Assembly (NCBI GenBank): GCA_901457705.2
Contig: LR590083.2
Span: forward strand, 1,116,597 to 1,180,596
Origin: Beijerinckiaceae bacterium RH AL1
GTDB lineage: Bacteria; Pseudomonadota; Alphaproteobacteria; Rhizobiales; Beijerinckiaceae
Reading direction: 5' to 3'
Length of the DNA: 64,000 nucleotides
Shown here: one piece after another, positions 7,125-16,435 of the stretch
Layout: every line of letters begins with the position of its first letter
Position numbering within the stretch: position 1 is the first letter of the stretch
The notes under the pieces: model-generated
What the model was told of the DNA's origin: nothing
Seen by the model: only the letters and a program-made list of their open reading frames with translations
Database searches by the model: none
Translations under genes and position numbers: made by a program

Positions 7125-9332
7125 ATGAATTTGGGATCGAGGCATTTAGGGCGAGGGTCCGTGGCCATCCCAGCGCAAGGCGATCGTATCGAGCCGGCCG
7201 GCAACGGTCCGTCGCGCCGAGCGAAGCTCTTCACGACGGCGACGGCCGTGGCGATCGCCGCGGCGACGGCCGCCACCACCGGGTTCCTGCTGCCGCGTCA
7301 CGCCTTCGTCGCATCGGCGATCATCGGCGTCGAAGGCGGTCCCGGCGCGATGCGTCCTGCCCTGGCACAGGCGGCCGCCGACGCCGCGGTGTCGCGCCGC
7401 GTGCTCACGCGCGCCGCGGCGAACGGCACTGTCCCGGCCGACGAGCTGTCGCGCACCGTGCGGGCCGAGGTCGGGCACGTGCCGGGCTCGCTGATGGTGC
7501 GCGCCCAGGATAACGATGCCGAGCGGGCCGCGGCCATGGCGACGTCGGTCGCGACGGCGCTCGTCACCGATCTCGAGGACAGGGCGCAGGACGCGGGCCG
7601 CGCCGCGGACGCCGCCGCTGCGATGCGCCTCGCCAAGCTCCAGGACGCTGCCGTCGCGGCGCATCGCCGTCTCGCCGAGCTCGGCGAGGATGCCAGCGAT
7701 GGCGCGGCCACCGGCGTCGGCGCCGCCGCGCGCGTCAACGCGCTGCGCGCCCGGCTCGACGCGATCCACGCGATCATCGCGTCCGGCAACCCGCCGCTCG
7801 GCACCGGGCGCGACGTGCCGACCTATATCGATGCGCTGCAGACGAGCTATCTCGACCTGACGCGCCAGCTCGCCAAGGCGACCGAGACGCTCGGCGACCG
7901 GCACACGACGGTGATCGGCCTGCGCGACGGCATCAAGCGCACCGCCGCCGATCTCTCCGCCGCCTGGGCCAGGCTTGCCAAGACGACCGAGGCCGATCTC
8001 AGCGACGCGAAGACGCGTGCCGCGGCAGCTGCCAAGGGCGGCGCGCGCGATGCGAGCCGCGTCGGCCTCGTCGCCGCCGCCCGCGCCGGCGCGCAGGCCG
8101 CCGACGAGGCGGTCGCGCGGGCGCAGGCCTCCGCCCGCGACGACGACCAGGCGCACTATCGTCTCATCGCCCGCGCGCCCGTTCCGGCGCTGGCCGACGG
8201 CCTTGCGCCGCCTGTTCATCTCGCCGCGGCGGGGCTCGCCGGCCTCGTCATGCTGCTCCTGTCGCTCCGCATCCTTCGCCCGAAGGCGGTCGAGGCGCTG
8301 GCACGCGAGGCGGAGCCCGCCGAGATGTCCGACGAGCCCGCCGCACCGCCGCTCCGCATGAGCGAGCGCGAGCCGGCCATGCACATGTTCTTCGAGGACG
8401 AGCCAGCGCGGGAGCCGGCGCCGGCCGCCCGCATCGAGCCCACGGCGGTGCCGGCCGCCTCGGCGCACGACGAGGCCGCTGCGAGCGCGTCGCGTGAAGA
8501 CCTCCTGCAAACCGCGTTGCAGGCCCGGGCAGCCGAAGCGCTCCGCAAGCTCGAGCGAGCCTCCGCGGCGGCGCCCGCGCCGGCACCGCGCCGCGAGCCT
8601 TCGGATCTGTCCGACGCGATGGCGGCCGTGCTGCCGGCGATCGCGGCGATCATGCCGCGCGACGAGGTGCCGGTGATCCTGGTCGCGACCAACGAGACCG
8701 GCGTCAGCACGATGGACACGGTGCTGGCGCTGGGCGAGGCCGCCGCTGCCGCCGGCCGGCGCGTGCTCCTCGTCGAGGGAGACAAGGCGCGTCCGGCGCT
8801 CGCCGCCGCGGTCGACGAGCGCGCCGAGCCCGCGCTGATCGAGGTGTTCGGCGACTGGCGCGTCGTGCTGCGCGCCGAGTGCGGCGGGGGGCTGCTCTAT
8901 CTCGCCCCGTCGTTCCGCGACGGCGCCAGGCTGGCGGAGGACCTTGCCGAAGCGGGAGACACGCTCATCGCCGACTCGCTCGCCGACGAGTTCGACCTCG
9001 TCGTCATCGACGGCGATCGCGCCGGCGAGGCCTGCGAGCTCGCGCGCGACGCCGATGCGTTTCTGCGGGTCGGCCGCTTCGCGTCGCTGCGCGACGACGA
9101 GCGCTTTCTCGCCAAGCTCGGCGCGCCCCGTCACGCGCTGCTCGGCACCGTCGCGGCCGACGTCTTCAGGCGCGCCGCGAGCGATCGCCCGGCGCCGGCC
9201 GCCGACGAGCCGACGACGCCCGTCGCCGCGGCGCTGCGGGCCGCCGCGGGCGCACGGCCGCAGCGCGCGCCCTTCGTGGCGAGCCGCAAGCCGGTCGGTT
9301 CCGACCTGCGTCGCCGCATCGGCCTGCGCTGA
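7125..9332 (+). CDS. ExoP/BY-kinase-like polysaccharide co-polymerase with degenerate ATPase domain
   Basis: A 735-residue protein with two TM helices (about residues 37-55 and 363-383) around a coiled-coil-rich periplasmic region, then a cytoplasmic Ala/Pro/Glu-rich linker and a Rossmann-like domain (about 510-680). The domain aligns by pattern with BY-kinase/MinD-type ATPases, but the Walker A is replaced: VPVILVATNETGVSTMDT has no GXGKS/T. The A' Asp-X-Asp is VEGD, while a Walker B-like LVVIDGD remains. No C-terminal Tyr cluster is seen. It is therefore probably a pseudo-kinase partner of the Wzz-like protein. ATG 7125 has no ribosome site; GTG 7161 with GAGGG four bases before is a credible alternative start. 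Confidence 0.7.
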   Translation: MNLGSRHLGRGSVAIPAQGDRIEPAGNGPSRRAKLFTTATAVAIAAATAATTGFLLPRHAFVASAIIGVEGGPGAMRPALAQAAADAAVSRRVLTRAAANGTVPADELSRTVRAEVGHVPGSLMVRAQDNDAERAAAMATSVATALVTDLEDRAQDAGRAADAAAAMRLAKLQDAAVAAHRRLAELGEDASDGAATGVGAAARVNALRARLDAIHAIIASGNPPLGTGRDVPTYIDALQTSYLDLTRQLAKATETLGDRHTTVIGLRDGIKRTAADLSAAWARLAKTTEADLSDAKTRAAAAAKGGARDASRVGLVAAARAGAQAADEAVARAQASARDDDQAHYRLIARAPVPALADGLAPPVHLAAAGLAGLVMLLLSLRILRPKAVEALAREAEPAEMSDEPAAPPLRMSEREPAMHMFFEDEPAREPAPAARIEPTAVPAASAHDEAAASASREDLLQTALQARAAEALRKLERASAAAPAPAPRREPSDLSDAMAAVLPAIAAIMPRDEVPVILVATNETGVSTMDTVLALGEAAAAAGRRVLLVEGDKARPALAAAVDERAEPALIEVFGDWRVVLRAECGGGLLYLAPSFRDGARLAEDLAEAGDTLIADSLADEFDLVVIDGDRAGEACELARDADAFLRVGRFASLRDDERFLAKLGAPRHALLGTVAADVFRRAASDRPAPAADEPTTPVAAALRAAAGARPQRAPFVASRKPVGSDLRRRIGLR

Positions 9333-9426
9333 CGCCTTAACCAAATGCGAGGCGCGTGCGTGCGCGCCCCGGCGCTTTTGCGCTAGCTGACGCGCGGCTG
9401 CTTTCTTGGCCGCTCCGAGGCTGTCG

Positions 9427-10644
9427 ATGCCGCGCCGTCTCGCGCTCTTTCACACCATGGACCCGCGCGGCGACAAGCTCGGCGGCATCGAGACGCATGT
9501 GCGCCTGATGCTCGCCCGGCATCCCGCAGACATTGAGCTGCTCTTCGTCGGCATCGACGAGCGCGGCGATTGTCCGCTCGGGCGCGTCACGCCGATCATG
9601 TGCGACGGCCGCACCATCGCCTTCCTGCCGGTCGCGCGTATCCCGTCGGATCGCATCAATCTCGCCGCCAAGCGGGTCTTCCAGTCGACCACGCTTCGCT
9701 ACGCGCTCGGCCTCGTCCGCCATCTGCCGGCGTTGCGGCGCGCGTTGCGCGGCCAGGCCGCCTCGGGCGAGATCGAGCGCTACGAGTTCGCCGCGATCCC
9801 GAAGCTCCTGCGGCTGCCGTTCGTCCTGCTCGTCCACAACGAGGGCACCAAGGACGACAAGATGGACTCGCTGCTCAAGCGCTACTGGTTCCTCCACCAG
9901 TGGAACGAGCGCTGGGCGCTCGCGCTCGCCGACAGCGTCTTCGCCGTCAACGAGGCGATCGCCAGGCACGTGGAGCGCGTCGCGCCCTCGCACGCGCGCA
10001 AGACTGCGGTGATGTCGGTTTCGGTGGATACCGAACGGTTCGTCCCCACGCCATTCCCGGCCAGCGACGATGCCTTCCACGTCTGCTTCGCCGGCCGTCT
10101 CGACGACTTCAAGGACCCGCCGTTGATGTTCGCGACGCTGGCGAAGCTCGCCGCGCGGCTCGAGGCGACGCCGGTCGGGCGCTTCCGCCGCGTCGTCTTC
10201 GACTATGTCGGCGCGTCGGATTCCCAGCGCTTCGCCGAGTTCGCAGGCATCGAGCGCTTCACCGTGCGCCACGGGCCGCGCAAGGCTGCCGAGGTGGCGG
10301 CGCTGATGGCGCGCGCGCATGCCGGCATCATCACCTCGTTCTTCGAGGGCATGCCCTGCTACCTGCTCGAGATGCTGGCCTCGGGGCGGCCGGTCGGCGC
10401 GATCGCGCTGCCGCAGTTCTCGCGCCTCATCCTGCCCGGTTACAGCGGTACGCTCGTGGAGCGCCAGCCCGAACCGGAGGCCTCCGCGGAGAAGCTGGCC
10501 GAGGCCTTCGTCGGCATCGCGCGGGCGATCGACGAAGGGCGTCTCGATCCCGCTGCCATGGCCGCCCTCGTCGCGCCGTACTCCGTGGAATCGCAGATGG
10601 GGCGGCTCTTCGCGTGCCACGCCGCGCTGGCGACGCAGCGGTGA
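9427..10644 (+). CDS. glycosyltransferase, GT4-like (GT-B fold)
   Basis: A 405-residue GT-B glycosyltransferase. The N-terminal domain contains GDKLGGIETHVRLMLARHP, a typical acceptor-binding loop with GGIE. The C-terminal domain has FHVCFAGRLDDFKDPPLMF, then IITSFFEGMPCYLLEMLASG, the family's EG-P---LE-LA nucleotide-sugar motif, with Pro-Cys where Pro-(hydrophobic) is more common. ATG at 9427 follows GAGG with six bases spacing, which decides it over the in-frame TTG at 9406. It lies 94 bases after the ExoP-like gene on the same strand and probably builds the same polymer. Donor sugar unknown. Confidence 0.85.
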   Translation: MPRRLALFHTMDPRGDKLGGIETHVRLMLARHPADIELLFVGIDERGDCPLGRVTPIMCDGRTIAFLPVARIPSDRINLAAKRVFQSTTLRYALGLVRHLPALRRALRGQAASGEIERYEFAAIPKLLRLPFVLLVHNEGTKDDKMDSLLKRYWFLHQWNERWALALADSVFAVNEAIARHVERVAPSHARKTAVMSVSVDTERFVPTPFPASDDAFHVCFAGRLDDFKDPPLMFATLAKLAARLEATPVGRFRRVVFDYVGASDSQRFAEFAGIERFTVRHGPRKAAEVAALMARAHAGIITSFFEGMPCYLLEMLASGRPVGAIALPQFSRLILPGYSGTLVERQPEPEASAEKLAEAFVGIARAIDEGRLDPAAMAALVAPYSVESQMGRLFACHAALATQR

Positions 10645-10646
10645 TC

Positions 10647-11696
10647 TCAGCCGAGCGAGTCCGCCAGCGCCGCGTAGGCGTCGCGCACGGTGGAGAGCGC
10701 GAAGGTCTGCGCGCGGGCGACGAGGGGCGCGGGATCGCTCGGCGCCGCCAGGGCCGCGCGCAGCGCATCTGCCATCGCCGCGGCGTCGCCGATCGGCACG
10801 ACGCGGCCCCACTTTCCGTGCCCGAGGATTTCGGGCGGCCCGCCGCAGTCGGTCGTGACGACGGGCTTGCCGTAGGCCAGCGCCTCGGCGGCGGTGAGCC
10901 CGAAGCTCTCGCTCTCCGACGCGATCGCGACGCAGGCCGCGCGGGCGTACCACTGTCGCAGATCGCCGACGTGGCCCGGCAGCTCGACGCGCGCCTCGAG
11001 GCCATGGCGCGCGATGGCGGCCTCGATCGCCGCGCGCTCCGGTCCCTCGCCGAGAATGGCAAGCCGCGCTTCGCTGTCCCCGATCTGCGCGAAGGCGGCG
11101 ACGAGATCGGGGAATCGTTTGACGGGCACCAGTCGTCCGATCGCCACGATGAGCTTTTCGCGGGGCGCGGTCGCGCAAGGGACGATGTCGCCGGGCAGGG
11201 GATTGTAGATGCGCAGGGTCCGTGTCGGGCTCGCGTGCCAGCGCCGGCGCATGTCGTCGAGCAGCACGTCCGAAACGCAGATCGTGCGCGCGGCAAGCCG
11301 CGTCGCGAGCGCTGCGAAGTGGAAGGACGCCCGAGCGAAGCGCCTCGGCTCGGCGACGGCGAATCCGTGGTAGCCGAGCACGCAGTGCCGTGCACGACCC
11401 GCGAGCTGCGCGGCGGCGAGATGCTTCAGGTTCTGCGCGCCGAGCGCCGAGAACGACGCATCCGGCCGCTCGGCCCGGAGCAGGGCGGCAAGCGCGCGTG
11501 TGCCGGCGGCATGGCCGGGCGGCAGCACGAGTGTTGTGAGACCGCTGCGCGACGGCGGCGGGGGCTGGTCGGCGGTGTCGACCGCAAGGATCGCTATGTC
11601 GCCGGCGTCCGCGAAGGCCGTAGCGAGCCGCGCGAACACGACCTCGGCACCGCCGCCGCCGAACGCATGGGTGTAGAACAAAAGCTTCCGCGCCAT
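10647..11696 (-). CDS. glycosyltransferase, GT4 family
   Basis: A 349-residue GT4 enzyme. It has the N-terminal loop YTHAFGGGGAEVVFARLA and the C-terminal signature RLVPVKRFPDLVAAFA, then AIASESESFGLTAAEALAYG, with the conserved E-X7-E pair that binds nucleotide sugar. It is encoded convergently with the preceding glycosyltransferase (2-base gap) and divergently from the propeller protein at 11765. The donor sugar is unknown. Start ATG 11696 is the first in frame and places the N-terminal strand correctly. Confidence 0.88.
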   Translation of the reverse strand: MARKLLFYTHAFGGGGAEVVFARLATAFADAGDIAILAVDTADQPPPPSRSGLTTLVLPPGHAAGTRALAALLRAERPDASFSALGAQNLKHLAAAQLAGRARHCVLGYHGFAVAEPRRFARASFHFAALATRLAARTICVSDVLLDDMRRRWHASPTRTLRIYNPLPGDIVPCATAPREKLIVAIGRLVPVKRFPDLVAAFAQIGDSEARLAILGEGPERAAIEAAIARHGLEARVELPGHVGDLRQWYARAACVAIASESESFGLTAAEALAYGKPVVTTDCGGPPEILGHGKWGRVVPIGDAAAMADALRAALAAPSDPAPLVARAQTFALSTVRDAYAALADSLG

Positions 11697-11764
11697 CGCG
11701 CCGCATCCCCTCGCGCGAGCGTCATAAGGGCGATCGACGCCCCTGTCGAAGCCGGCGTCGCGTC

Positions 11765-13141
11765 GTGAAGGTCGTGCTGCGGACCGATGGGCCGATCCGC
11801 CGCTGGCACCAGCGGGTCGGGGAGCGGCTCGCCGCCGCGGGGCACACGCTCGTCGTGAGCAAGACGCCCGGACGCGCCTTGCCGACCGGCCTGCGCCTGC
11901 TGCTCGCGCTGGAGCGGCGTTTGTACGGCGATGCGGCGGCGCTGTTCGATCCTGTCGGCGAGCCGGTCGCCGACTCGGACGGCGACCTCGTCCTGGAGGT
12001 CCGCTACGACGCGCGCCCGGGCGAGCGAGCGCTTGCGGGCACGCTGCTGGCGCGACGCGTGCCGTATGTCGAGGTCGTCGACGCGACGGGGCGCGCCCTC
12101 GCCGCGGGCCTGCCGGCGGTCGAGGCGCCGGATATCCTCGCCTGCGGCCTCGACCATGTGCTCGCGCGGACCGCGAAACTGGTCGTCACCGCGGTCGGCA
12201 GCGCCGCGACGGCGGCGTCTTTGCAGGCGGCCTCCGCGCCGCTGCCCGCCGGCGCCCGGGTCCCCGCGCCGGTGTTCGGCGCGCGAACGCTCGCAACGAA
12301 GCTCGCCAGCCGGCTCCGCCCGGCGGCCGCTCGGCTGCCGCCGTGGCGGATCGCCATCCGCCGCGCGGATACGCCCGATGCGGCGCCGGCCCAGGCCTGG
12401 ACGAAGGACGCGTTCACGCCCTTCGCGCACGACGGCCTGCGCTTCGAGGCGGACCCGTTCCTGATCGCGCACGCCGGTCGCACGTGCCTCTTCTACGAGG
12501 ATTTCCCCTTCGCGACGCGCCGCGGCGTCATCGCCATGCGCGAACTCGGGGCGGAGGGCTGGTCGTCGCCGCGCGTCGTGCTCGACGAGCCGTTTCATCT
12601 CTCCTACCCGCACCTCTTCGTGTGGGACGGTACGGTCTACATGCTGCCGGAGGCCGCGGCGGCCGGCTGCATCCGCCTCTACCGCGCCGACCCGTTTCCG
12701 GATCGTTTTGTGCCGGACCGCGTGCTCGTCGAGGGCGTCGAGACCGGCGACGCCACGCTCGTCGCGCATGACGGCCACTGGTGGCTGTTCGCGACGTTGG
12801 CCGGCGACGGCGGCTCCAGCTGGGATGCGCTGGCGCTGTTCCACGCGCCGCATCCCTTCGGGCCGTGGACGCCGCATGCCGCCAACCCCGTGCTGATCGA
12901 TGCCGGCGCGGCGCGGCCCGCCGGGAACATGTGGCACGAGGACGGCACGCTGATGCGCGTCGCGCAGGATTGCCGCACCGGCTACGGCAAGGGGCTTTCG
13001 ATCTGCCGCGTCGATCGCCTCGATGCCGCCGGCTACGCGCAGACCGTCGTCGCGCGCCTGTCGCCGCCGGAGGGTCTCGCGGCGCTGGGCGTCCACACGC
13101 TGAACCGCGCCGCGGGCTTCGAGGTCATCGATCTCGTTTGA
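11765..13141 (+). CDS. GINT1-like beta-propeller protein of polysaccharide locus
   Basis: A 458-residue protein. The C-terminal region (about residues 215-445) has repeated blade motifs: FEADPFLIAHAGRTCLFYED, FHLSYPHLFVWDGTVYMLPE, HDGHWWLFATL, AGNMWHEDGTLMR. These resemble the five-bladed propeller domain found N-terminal in plant glucosamine inositolphosphorylceramide transferase and in many bacterial glycan loci. The first 200 residues are weaker and recall the formyltransferase-like or lectin-like lead regions of those bacterial proteins; no glycosyltransferase domain is seen. It likely modifies or recognises sugar in the exported polymer. It overlaps the FNT gene tail-to-tail by 17 bases. 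Family assignment is from motif memory, so moderate. Confidence 0.65.
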   Translation: MKVVLRTDGPIRRWHQRVGERLAAAGHTLVVSKTPGRALPTGLRLLLALERRLYGDAAALFDPVGEPVADSDGDLVLEVRYDARPGERALAGTLLARRVPYVEVVDATGRALAAGLPAVEAPDILACGLDHVLARTAKLVVTAVGSAATAASLQAASAPLPAGARVPAPVFGARTLATKLASRLRPAAARLPPWRIAIRRADTPDAAPAQAWTKDAFTPFAHDGLRFEADPFLIAHAGRTCLFYEDFPFATRRGVIAMRELGAEGWSSPRVVLDEPFHLSYPHLFVWDGTVYMLPEAAAAGCIRLYRADPFPDRFVPDRVLVEGVETGDATLVAHDGHWWLFATLAGDGGSSWDALALFHAPHPFGPWTPHAANPVLIDAGAARPAGNMWHEDGTLMRVAQDCRTGYGKGLSICRVDRLDAAGYAQTVVARLSPPEGLAALGVHTLNRAAGFEVIDLV

Positions 13142-14024
13142 TCGGCGGCTTGCCGTTCGCCTCCTCCTGGCCCGGCAGCTGCTCGCGGACGGGCTGGTGA
13201 TTGAGGATTGCGACAAGCGAGACGCCGCCGATCGTGTTGCCGATCAGCGTCGGGATCATGAAGCGCGTGAAGTACTCGCCGAGCGTGATGTGCCCGACGA
13301 ACACGTTGAACGCGGCCTCCACCGAGCCGGCAATGATGTGCGAGAAATGCGCGGCCGCCACCACCCAGGTGAGGATGAGGATCAGCAGCAGCCGCGACTG
13401 GCCGGCGCCGGGCATCAGCCAGACGATGAGCGCGATGAGCCAGCCGGCGAGGATCGCCTTCACCATCGTCGGCACGAACGGATCCTTCATCGACTCCTCG
13501 GCGACGGTGCGCAGAGCCTTGGTGACCTCGGCGTCGAACAGGCCCGCCCGACTGACCAGCCACGCGAAGACGAAGGTGCCGATGATGTTGAAGGCAAGCA
13601 CCACGAGCCAGAGCCGCGCGACCTGGTAGAGCGTCTTGCCGTTCGCCCGCGTCAGCAGCGGCAGGATCGAGCTCAGCGTCGATTCCGTGAAGAGCTGCTG
13701 GCGCCCGAGGATCACGATGATGAACCCGATCGTGTAGCCGAGCGCGGCGACGAGCTTCGTCCAGGGCGGTCCCTCGGGGAGGGCGGCGCGGATGATCGCC
13801 ATCGTGAAGAACGAGAAGCCCATGGACAGTCCGGCGCCCAGCGCCGACCAGGCCATCGCGCGCACCGAGCGGACGAGCGTCTTCTCGCCGTCCTCGCGGA
13901 TCAGCTCGTGGATGATGCGGGCGTCGGGCGGCGTCGGTCCGGAGCCGGAGTGGTGACGCTCGTGGTGGTCGAGGTCGGGACCGTGCTCGTCCTGCCCCGC
14001 AAGCGTCTCTTGGTGGTCGTCCAT
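13125..14024 (-). CDS. formate/nitrite transporter family protein (YfdC-like)
   Basis: A 299-residue protein of the FNT channel family with six TM segments and an acidic, His-rich N-terminal tail (about 45 residues). Family motifs include GRQQLFTESTLSSILPLL, FNIIGTFVFAWLVSRAG, AHFSHIIAGSVEAAFNVFVG and PTLIGNTIGGVSLVAILNH. The GRQQLFTE form is that of YfdC rather than FocA or NirC, so the permeant is uncertain. ATG 14024 is 20 bases after the stop of the LOV kinase gene and follows a GGAG, so the two are very likely one transcript. This links the channel to light-sensing signalling. Confidence 0.85.
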   Translation of the reverse strand: MDDHQETLAGQDEHGPDLDHHERHHSGSGPTPPDARIIHELIREDGEKTLVRSVRAMAWSALGAGLSMGFSFFTMAIIRAALPEGPPWTKLVAALGYTIGFIIVILGRQQLFTESTLSSILPLLTRANGKTLYQVARLWLVVLAFNIIGTFVFAWLVSRAGLFDAEVTKALRTVAEESMKDPFVPTMVKAILAGWLIALIVWLMPGAGQSRLLLILILTWVVAAAHFSHIIAGSVEAAFNVFVGHITLGEYFTRFMIPTLIGNTIGGVSLVAILNHQPVREQLPGQEEANGKPPIKRDR

Positions 14025-14043
14025 TCGGTCTCCGATCTCGGCG

Positions 14044-15717
14044 TCAGCTGACTCCGGTCGGACCATCCAGGATGACACGCACTTTTCGGGCGAGATCGCT
14101 GCGGCCGTACGGCTTGCTGAGGACGTCGAATTCGCGTCCCCCCGCATCGGTTCGTTCGATAGAGGCCTCCGCGTAGCCCGTGGTCAACAGCACCTTCATG
14201 CGCGGGTGCCGGCGCCGCGCCTCGCGCGCCAGCGTCACCCCGTTCATGCCGCCGGGCATGATCATGTCGGAGAAGAGCAGGTCGATGTCCTGCCGCTCCT
14301 CCAGGACGGCGAGCGCGGCGCGGCCGTCGGTCGCGTGATGCACGGTGTAGCCGAGGTCCTCGAGGATCATCCGCGCCATCTCGGCGACGTCGGTGCGGTC
14401 CTCGACGACGAGGATCGTCTCGGTGCCGGGCCGGTCGAACGCGCGCGCGCCGCGGTCCCGCGCCTCGTGCACCGGCTCGTCGACGGCGGGAAAGAAGATG
14501 CGGACGGTCGTGCCCTCGCCCTCGACGGACTCGATCTGCGCCGCGCCGCCCGACTGCTTGGCGAAGCCGTAGACCATGGAGAGGCCGAGGCCCGTCCCCT
14601 TGCCTTCCTCCTTCGTCGTGAAGAACGGGTCCATCACGCGCTCGATGATCTCGGCCGACATGCCGCTGCCGGTGTCCGAGATGGAGATCGAGGCATAGCG
14701 CCCGGCGGACAGATGGCTCGCGCGCCCGGCCTCGTCGTGCCCGACATCGAGGTTGCGCGTCGCGATGGTGACGCGCTTGTCCTCGCGGCCGACCATGGCG
14801 TCGCGGGCGTTGATGAGGATGTTGATCAGCGCGACCTCGACTTGCGTCGGATCGACGCGGCAGTTGGCGAGATCCTCGGCCAGGTCGCTGATGATGGTGA
14901 CGTCGCCGCCGAGCGTGCGCTCGGCGATGTCGCGCACGCGCGCCGCCATCGCATTCAGGTTGAGGACCTGCCCTTCGAGCCGCTGCTTGCGGGCGAAGGA
15001 GAGCAGCTGCTGCGTCAGGCTCGCGGCGCGGTCGGCGGCGCTTTGGGCGTTGGCGATGCTGCGCTGGAGCTTCTCCATGTTCGGCGCCGGCTTCTGCAGG
15101 CCGCTGGCGATCATCTCGAGATAGCCGACCATCACCTGCAGCAGGTTGTTGAAGTCGTGCGCGATGCCGCCCGTGAGGCGTCCGAGCGCCTCCATCTTCT
15201 GCGCGTGGCGCAGCTCCTCCTCGGCGGCGCGGCGGCGGCTGACGTCGAGTTGCGAGGCGAAGAAGTAGACGAGCTCGCCGGCGACGTTGAAGATCGGCGA
15301 GATGAACAGCGCGTTCCAGAAGGTGTAGCCGTCCTTGCGGTAGTTCAGGATCTCGACGGCGACCTCCTGCCGTGCGGCGATGGCATCGCAGACCTCGGCG
15401 ATCGTCTCGGGATCGGTCTCCGGCCCCTGCAGGAAGCGGCAGTTGCGGCCGATTAGCTCCTCCTGCGTGTAGCCGGTCATCGCGCGGAAGGCGCGGTTGG
15501 CGAAGACGATCGGGTTGTCCTCGCGCCGCGGGTCGGTGACGATCATCGGCATGCGCGTGGTTTCCACGGCGGCGAAGAAGATGTCGCCGTGCCGGTCGGT
15601 CAGCGGACCATCGCCCGTCTCGATCGTCACGCGCTGGCGCAGGGGGCCTGCGTCAGGGCCGATCGGGTCGTCCGGCGCAGAGCCTTTGCTGCTCAACACG
15701 TTCTCCCGCGGATGCAA
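14044..15717 (-). CDS. LOV-domain hybrid histidine kinase (blue-light sensor)
   Basis: A 557-residue soluble sensor. Residues about 45-160 form a LOV domain with the photo-adduct motif GRNCRFLQG (Cys93), flavin-contact residues in [14 protein letters not shown] and Gln156 in [10 protein letters not shown] short helical linker leads to a HisKA domain ([19 protein letters not shown], His187), an HATPase domain with DTGSGM and [20 protein letters not shown], and a C-terminal receiver (about 430-550) with the acceptor Asp in [14 protein letters not shown] and the Lys in SKPYG. The layout is that of light-activated LOV-HK-REC proteins, in which flavin-Cys bond formation drives autophosphorylation. 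No separate output regulator adjoins it; the FNT channel gene follows on the same strand. Confidence 0.93.
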   Translation of the reverse strand: MHPRENVLSSKGSAPDDPIGPDAGPLRQRVTIETGDGPLTDRHGDIFFAAVETTRMPMIVTDPRREDNPIVFANRAFRAMTGYTQEELIGRNCRFLQGPETDPETIAEVCDAIAARQEVAVEILNYRKDGYTFWNALFISPIFNVAGELVYFFASQLDVSRRRAAEEELRHAQKMEALGRLTGGIAHDFNNLLQVMVGYLEMIASGLQKPAPNMEKLQRSIANAQSAADRAASLTQQLLSFARKQRLEGQVLNLNAMAARVRDIAERTLGGDVTIISDLAEDLANCRVDPTQVEVALINILINARDAMVGREDKRVTIATRNLDVGHDEAGRASHLSAGRYASISISDTGSGMSAEIIERVMDPFFTTKEEGKGTGLGLSMVYGFAKQSGGAAQIESVEGEGTTVRIFFPAVDEPVHEARDRGARAFDRPGTETILVVEDRTDVAEMARMILEDLGYTVHHATDGRAALAVLEERQDIDLLFSDMIMPGGMNGVTLAREARRRHPRMKVLLTTGYAEASIERTDAGGREFDVLSKPYGRSDLARKVRVILDGPTGVS

Positions 15718-15787
15718 GGCTCGGGTAGATAGGGACGTCGGCTGCGCTCGACAACAGCCAAGCTTGGCATGGTCGCAGCCGCCCGGC

Positions 15788-16252
15788 TCACCACCCCAGC
15801 GTGCCGGGGGCGCCCTTGAAGGGGCCCACGAGATTGCTGGTGATCCAGCCGCCGTAGAAGCCGCCGGGCTGCGGCGTCACCTGCTCGCCGTCGACGAAGC
15901 AGGCGTCCATGGCCTGCGGGTAGACGGCGAGGTAGTCGCGCATCGCGGCGAAGGCCGGCGTCGGGTCGGGGTAGCTCCAGGCGCAGTCCTCGGCCAGCGT
16001 CTCGCCCTCGCGCAGGCTCGCGTAGGCGGCGACGCCCTTGAACTCGCAGAAGCTGCGGCGCGCGCTCGGCACGATCTCGCAGGTGAAGCAGCCCGGCGGC
16101 AGATAGTAGACCGGCGGGTGGGTGGTCTCGAGCACCCGCATGGCCTCGCGCGTCACGGCGATCGTGCGGCCGGCGAGCACGATGCGCACTTCCTGCGGCA
16201 CGGGCTCGAGGCGCGGCGGTCGCGGATAGTCCCAAACATTCTCCCGTTGCAT
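15788..16252 (-). CDS. DUF427 domain protein
   Basis: A 154-residue soluble protein filled by a DUF427 domain: [74 protein letters not shown], and the C-terminal [23 protein letters not shown]427 proteins are small beta-tent-fold proteins common in actinobacteria, alphaproteobacteria and fungi; the biochemical role is unknown. ATG 16252 was chosen from the conserved family N-terminus. A perfect palindrome lies 21 bases upstream and may be its operator. Confidence 0.85.
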   Translation of the reverse strand: MQRENVWDYPRPPRLEPVPQEVRIVLAGRTIAVTREAMRVLETTHPPVYYLPPGCFTCEIVPSARRSFCEFKGVAAYASLREGETLAEDCAWSYPDPTPAFAAMRDYLAVYPQAMDACFVDGEQVTPQPGGFYGGWITSNLVGPFKGAPGTLGW

Positions 16253-16273
16253 CTTGGGTGACCTCGCCAATGG

Positions 16274-16290
16274 GATTGCACGATGCAATC
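16274..16290. promoter_or_regulatory. palindrome upstream of DUF427 gene, possible operator
   Basis: GATTGCA-CGA-TGCAATC is a perfect 7-base inverted repeat with a 3-base centre, lying 21 bases before the DUF427 start in the divergent gap with the alanine racemase gene. Symmetry of this kind is typical of a dimeric repressor site; the regulator is unknown. Confidence 0.4.
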
Positions 16291-16435
16291 GGATCTCCAC
16301 GCCATCCAAGCAAACGCGCGGCCGAAATGCCACGGCCGCCAGCTTCCGATGCCGTGTGACATCGCACCCTGTCCAAACGCGCGAAATCTGCGCTAAGCTG
16401 GACACAATGCGGTCATCATCCTGGGTCCCGCGCGT

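Noticed and set aside
9337-9343. TTAACCA before the glycosyltransferase gene as a CtrA half-site
   Set aside because: A single half-site is too short to support a claim.
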